Shown: positions 59,930 through 64,000 of the stretch, in pieces
How positions within the stretch are numbered: position 1 is the first letter of the stretch
Layout: each line of letters begins with the position of its first letter
Notes under the pieces: model-generated
What the model saw: the letters and a program-made list of their open reading frames with translations, nothing else
The model's database searches: none
What the model was told of the DNA's origin: nothing
Program-made: the position numbers and the translations under genes
Assembly: GCA_007570785.1 (NCBI GenBank)
Contig: ML664174.1
Coordinates: 5,266,828 to 5,330,827, forward strand
Direction of reading: 5' to 3'
Length of the DNA: 64,000 nt
From: Antilocapra americana
Taxonomy: Eukaryota > Chordata > Mammalia > Artiodactyla > Antilocapridae

Positions 59930-60470
59930 AACACAGCACTTAGTGAGTGCCAGGCACCATTCTAAGAGCACTGCTTATAATAAACAGTCAGATCTTCATG
60001 ACTAGCCTGTGACATAGGGACTGAGGCACGACACGTTAAGTAACCTGCCCAAGATCACACAGCTAATAAGCAGTGAAGCTAGATTTAAGGGCTTCCCTGA
60101 CAGCTCAGCTGGTAAAGAATTCGCCTGCAATTCTTTACCAGGAGACCTCAGCTTGATTCCTGGGTCTGGAAGATCCCCTGGAGAAGGGATAGGCTACCCA
60201 TTCCAGTATTCACGGGCTTCCCTGGTGGCTCAGACAGTAAATAATCTGCCTGCGATGTGGGAGACCTGGGATTGATCCCTGACTTGGGAAGATCCCCTGA
60301 GGAAGGCATGGGAACCCACTCTCATATTCTTGCCTGGAGAATCCCCATGGACAGAGGAGCCTGGCAGGCTACAGTCCATGGGGTCGCAAAGAGTTAGACA
60401 CTACTAAACAACTAAGCACAGCACAGCTAGATCTGAATCCAAGGCAGTTAACAGGGTCCATGGTCTTAAC
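59930..60470 (+). mobile_element. MIR, split by a dimeric SINE
   Basis: Left part AGTGAGTGCCAGGCACCATT to CACACAGCTAATAAGCAGTG; right part ATCTGAATCCAAGGCAG. Confidence 0.5.
60088..60424 (+). mobile_element. BOV-A2-type dimeric SINE with a hairpin insertion
   Basis: Two heads (60091 and about 60210) and the tail ACTAAGCACAGCAC. Flanks AGCTAGATTT (60077-60086) and AGCTAGATCT (60425-60434) fit a target duplication. The first tRNA-related head carries an 11-bp inverted repeat. Confidence 0.5.
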
Positions 60471-60827
60471 TCCTTTGATGACCATCACTATCCGTCCTAT
60501 CCCGGAAAAGCTTCCTGGAGTACTCTACCAAGCGTCTTACTGCCTGAGTCCAAGAATCAGGACCTGGAAGAGGCCCGGCGTGAATCTCCGAGACATATCA
60601 ACGTCCTGGCAACCAAGATACAGGTGATACAGCCCACGAAGGGCCAAGCTGCGAGCAAAGAAACGGCAGCCTTACTAATAACGGTCAGCTTCCCGCTGAT
60701 TCAGTCAACGTTTACTGGTAGGTTCCAGGCACTCTCCTGCATGATGACACCGACATGCTCTCTCCTCTCAAGGATCTCAAGTGAATGACATTAGTGATCC
60801 ATCATTTGTGACATGCCTGCTCTTTTT

Positions 60828-61121
60828 TTAAAATTTTTAAAAATTTATATATTCTTCATTGTGCTTACTTGTAATAAATAATCTAAGATAATGCTTTCTC
60901 TAGTTGCGGCCCGCGGGGGCTACTCTTTGTTGCAGTGCAGGGCTTCTCATCGCAGTGGCTCCTCTTGTTGTGGCGCATGGGCTCTAGGGTGTGCAGGCTC
61001 AGTAGTCACGGCGCACAAGCTTAGTTGCTCTGTGGTATGTGCAGTCTTCTTGGACCAGGGATTGAACCTGGGTCCCCTGCACTGGCAGGCAGATTCTTAT
61101 CCACTGTGCCACCTGGGAAGT
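60828..61121 (-). mobile_element. CHR-type SINE, inverted
   Basis: AT-rich reverse tail, GCGCATGGGCTCTAGGGTGT body and GTGCCACCTGGGAAGTC head. Confidence 0.5.
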
Positions 61122-61139
61122 CTGGTCTATCTCTTTTAG

Positions 61140-61250
61140 TGTAACCCTCATGACTAATTATGCCACTGCACAGAGGAAGAAACAGAGACTTAGAGAGCTT
61201 AGAGAGGTCCAATCACCTGCCCCACGGTAACTACACATATTCACAGGTAC
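61140..61250 (+). mobile_element. MIR core fragment
   Basis: GCACAGAGGAAGAAACAGAG and AGAGAGGTCCAATCACCTGC fit a diverged MIR core. Confidence 0.5.
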
Positions 61251-62881
61251 TGCGTGGCAGGCCATGCTCTGGTGGTACAAAAGGGGGCTCTCAGGTAAAG
61301 GGGGTGAGCTGGAGAGCAGGAAAGACACATAAACGAGACCATTTCCAGGAGTGATAAGTGTGGGGAAGGCAATAAAGCAAGGTAAAAAACCCTGGAGAGC
61401 GGAGCTGTCCTGGTCAGCTCTGGGGTGGGGATGTGGGCTCTAGGCCGAGAGACCACCTGTGCAGAGGGCCTGGAGCAGGACAACTTGACGTGCTGATGGA
61501 AAGGCAGGAGGGCAATGTGGCTGCGGCACAGTGCACAGAGGCAACAATAAGAGATCAGTAAAGTGGAAGACTCAGCCCTGGGCATGGCTGACTGCAGGCC
61601 CAGGGGCTGCTCCACCACACACCGTGTCCAAGCGGATGGTATACAGAGGAATAATGCAAGGAGTCGCCTCTAGAGGACAAGGGTGGCCCCAGGTTCCAAG
61701 CCCCTGTGGAGGGTACTGACCTCACTATGTAGCTTGAATCGTCTGCACGTGAAGTAAAACTCAGCTAGCAAGTGCAAACATCATCTTTGTCAATTCTGAC
61801 ATCTCTCTGAGGTCCTTTGGGGAAAATTCCCACCACGTAACTTATGGAAAATTAATAGTCCTATCGCTGGTCTTTGACACGCTCTGTGTATGCAAGTGCT
61901 CACCAGACCAGCAGGAAGTGATTTCAGAAGGAATATCATTTCTCTAATAACTATCTTGGTGTCTTGGGATTTAGATGGGCCCTGGGGACAGGCTCAGCGG
62001 CAACACCCATATGCTGGGACAGAAGACTGGAGTGATGGGGGGCTGAGTTGTCGGTTCCCTAGGACTGTGAAAAATCAAGTCTCAGAAATGCCACAGGCCT
62101 GCATCCCGGGAAAAGAGAGGGATGTCAGTGTCTTGAGCAGCCAGGGTGCCCCAGGTCACACAAGCATGTGGAGCCAGAAGGATGGAGAGCTAGGCTGGTG
62201 TGAAGACCACACAGCCCTGTTTGCAACAGAGCTTTTCCCACTGCCAGAGCTCACAGAACCCTGCAAAGTGGGGAGGGAAGACCAGCAAGGAACTGGGGTC
62301 TTTGGAATCACCCCTCTTTTCCTCCCTCTTACTCTAGGGATTTACTTGGGGGCTTCAAGTGAGACCTCCCAAACCTAACAAGTCTGGAGCTGAAAAGGAT
62401 TTCCCTTTCCTATATGAGTCTGCCGTGAGCAGCCCAGATGCCTGCTGCAAGTCCCAGCATCGCAAAGGACTGGCTGGAACAGCAAACAGGTCACTTGCTC
62501 TCTGAGCTAGCTCCTTCATCTGTCAAATGGAGACACTAACAGTCCCTAGCTCACAGAGTCAAGTCAGAGAACATGAGTCAAGTTCTTACCCTGGGCCCAG
62601 AACCCAGGAGGCCCTGTAGGTTTAGAGTGCTCACCATAAGCAGGCGTGATGGAGGTCTGGTACAAATGCTAACCCAGTCCGCCCAGGCACGCAGGATCAG
62701 TTAAGAAGAAGCAATCTCTAGCTAGGCTGGGTTGATGACACAGTGGCAGGTGCCCGGGCACTCGGGGAGTGGCATGAGCATGGGACAAAAGCTCTGAGTT
62801 TTTATTAGTCATAAGCAGCCCAAACTGATTTCTACATTTGCAGACAATTCAAGTTGCATAGTGAGGTCAGTAGCCTTCACA
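61251..62881. other. Single-copy intron
   Basis: No young repeat or exon recognised; the 162-codon frame at 61890-62378 shows no recognisable domain. Confidence 0.5.
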
Positions 62882-63083
62882 GGAGCTTCCCTCGTGGCTC
62901 AGCTGGTAAAGAATCCACCTACAATGCGGGAGACCTGGGTTCAATCCCTGGGTTGGGAAGATCCCCTGGAGAAGGGAATGGCTACCCACGCCAGTATTCT
63001 GGCTTGAGAATTCCATGGACTGTATAGTCCATGGGGTCGCAAAGAGCTGGACACGACTGAGTGACTTTCACTTTCACTTTCAG
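62882..63083 (+). mobile_element. Bov-tA SINE
   Basis: GAGCTTCCCTCGTGGCTCAG head to the GACTTTCACTTTCACTTTCA tail, close to consensus and so probably young. Confidence 0.5.
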
Positions 63084-63499
63084 CCCAAGCTGATGTTTTT
63101 CTCCTGAACTTGGGTGATGGAAGCCAGACCTGCCAACCTGTTTCTTTCCTAAGAGTCACAACTATCTTCGGAAACTTTGCAATTAATTGGTGCACAGGGT
63201 TGGGGGTCTCCATAAAGGCCATATCCTCCATATCCTCTGCTTCTGCCCCAAAGGGAGGGAAGGGGAGAGGGAGGGTGAGAATCCTCCCAGGATGATGAGC
63301 CAGGCCTCTCAGGGAGCAGGAATAGCCTGGAAATAAAGAGCCTTTGGCCTCTGGGTTTGAATTTGTTCTGACCTCACCCTCTCACCACCTCCAGTTGTGG
63401 AGCCTGGGGCAAGTCACTCAACCTCCAGAAGTCTCATTCAGTCAAGGAGCTTCTCTAGAGGTAGGCAATGTACTGGGTGCCTCAGTTCTCTTATCCGGT
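63084..63499. other. Single-copy intron
   Basis: A MIR-like stretch may lie at 63340-63440; otherwise nothing recognised. Confidence 0.5.
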
Positions 63500-64000
63500 A
63501 AAAATAGTAAGAATAGGAGAACAGGATGGCAATTCTTCAAAATATTAAACATAGAATTCCCATATGATCCAGCAATTCCATTTATGGGTATGTACATGGA
63601 AGAACTGAGGGCAAGGTCTTGAAGAGATATTTGCACACCCACGTTCACAGCTGCATCTCCATATTCATCATAGCCCAAAGCTGGGAACAACGCAAGTGTC
63701 CATCAATAAATGAATGGAAAAGCAAAATGCGGTATGTGCATATAACAGAAAATATTCAGCCTCAGAAAGAAAGGAAATTCTGACACATGCTATAAAATGG
63801 AGAAACCTTGAGGAAACCATTTCCTGGAAAATAGGCCAGTCACAAGAAGACAAAGAGTGTATGATTCCACCTATGAAGAGGTATCTAGAATAGGCACATT
63901 CATTGACACAGAAAGTAGAATGGTGGTTCTCCAGGGCTGGAGGAGGAATGGAGATTTCGTACTTAACGGTGTTGAGTTTAGGACGATGAAAAGGTTCTGG
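63500..64000 (+). mobile_element. Old L1 3' region, runs off the window
   Basis: CCCATATGATCCAGCAATTC, then CATAGCCCAAAGCTGGGAAC, CAAGTGTCCATCAATAAATG and GGTGGTTCTCCAGGGCTGGA in L1 order. Frame broken. Confidence 0.5.

Larger units (their letters stand above)
15239..64000 (-). other. GALNT16: GALNT16 upstream intron, probably intron 1 (partial)
   Basis: About 48.8 kb in which I find no coding exon of GALNT16 or of any other gene. The membrane-anchor exon, expected next upstream, is absent, and no CpG-island promoter is visible. The intron assignment is an inference from strand and exon order; if the first exon lies further right, all of this is intron. Contents are mainly SINEs, BovB and L1, listed individually, with single-copy stretches between them. 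Confidence 0.5.

Noticed and set aside
61890..62378. 162-codon plus-strand frame
   Set aside because: No recognisable motif and intron-like composition; treated as chance.
1..64000. CRISPR arrays, bacterial operons, phage or provirus genes
   Set aside because: Repeats are dispersed SINE/LINE copies, not spaced arrays; no prokaryotic genes and no recognisable retroviral gag-pol or LTR pair was seen.

Overview
This window is mammalian nuclear DNA from a ruminant, almost certainly a bovid (cattle, buffalo, sheep or goat group). The evidence is the density of Bov-tA/BOV-A2 SINEs, tRNA-Glu-derived CHR-type SINEs and BovB (RTE-class) LINE fragments on both strands, together with L1 3' ends and old MIR, L2 and L1M relics. 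There are no operons, CRISPR arrays or bacterial features. Nearly every long open reading frame outside the gene below is a reading frame through a transposon.

The only gene I can support is GALNT16 (formerly GALNTL1), a polypeptide N-acetylgalactosaminyltransferase of glycosyltransferase family 27, on the minus strand. Eight consecutive coding exons lie between 15238 and 4828: 15081-15238, 12455-12553, 11425-11492, 10626-10691, 9159-9280, 6860-6947, 5224-5308 and 4828-4931. Every intron is GT-AG, every phase matches its neighbour, and the exons join into 790 bases (263 codons plus one base) with no stop or frameshift. They encode the end of the stem region and most of the GT-A catalytic domain. 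The run includes the opening strand of the nucleotide-sugar fold, the Asp-x-His metal motif and the start of the Gal/GalNAc-transferase motif, and it stops one base into the codon after WGGENF. The first exon (cytoplasmic tail and membrane anchor) and the later exons (rest of the catalytic domain and ricin-type lectin domain) are outside the window.

Region by region: 1-4827 is the intron after the last visible exon. 4828-15238 is the exon cluster, with short introns and few young SINEs. 15239-64000 is about 48.8 kb of uninterrupted upstream intron, probably intron 1. That intron holds a 2.1 kb BovB copy with a long reverse-transcriptase reading frame (32645-34727), two oppositely oriented BovB copies 130 bp apart (27390-29240), several L1 blocks repeatedly invaded by SINEs, and quieter single-copy stretches.

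I found no new gene system. The most useful leads are an RFX-type X-box palindrome overlapping an E-box palindrome in intron 1 (44081-44102), a conserved-element candidate at 13285-13480, a GC-rich coding-like fragment I could not identify (7262-7460), the BovB inverted repeat, and several transposon events whose mechanism can be read from the sequence: nested insertions with target duplications, a templated hairpin insertion, and two SINEs inserted serially in one A-rich target.
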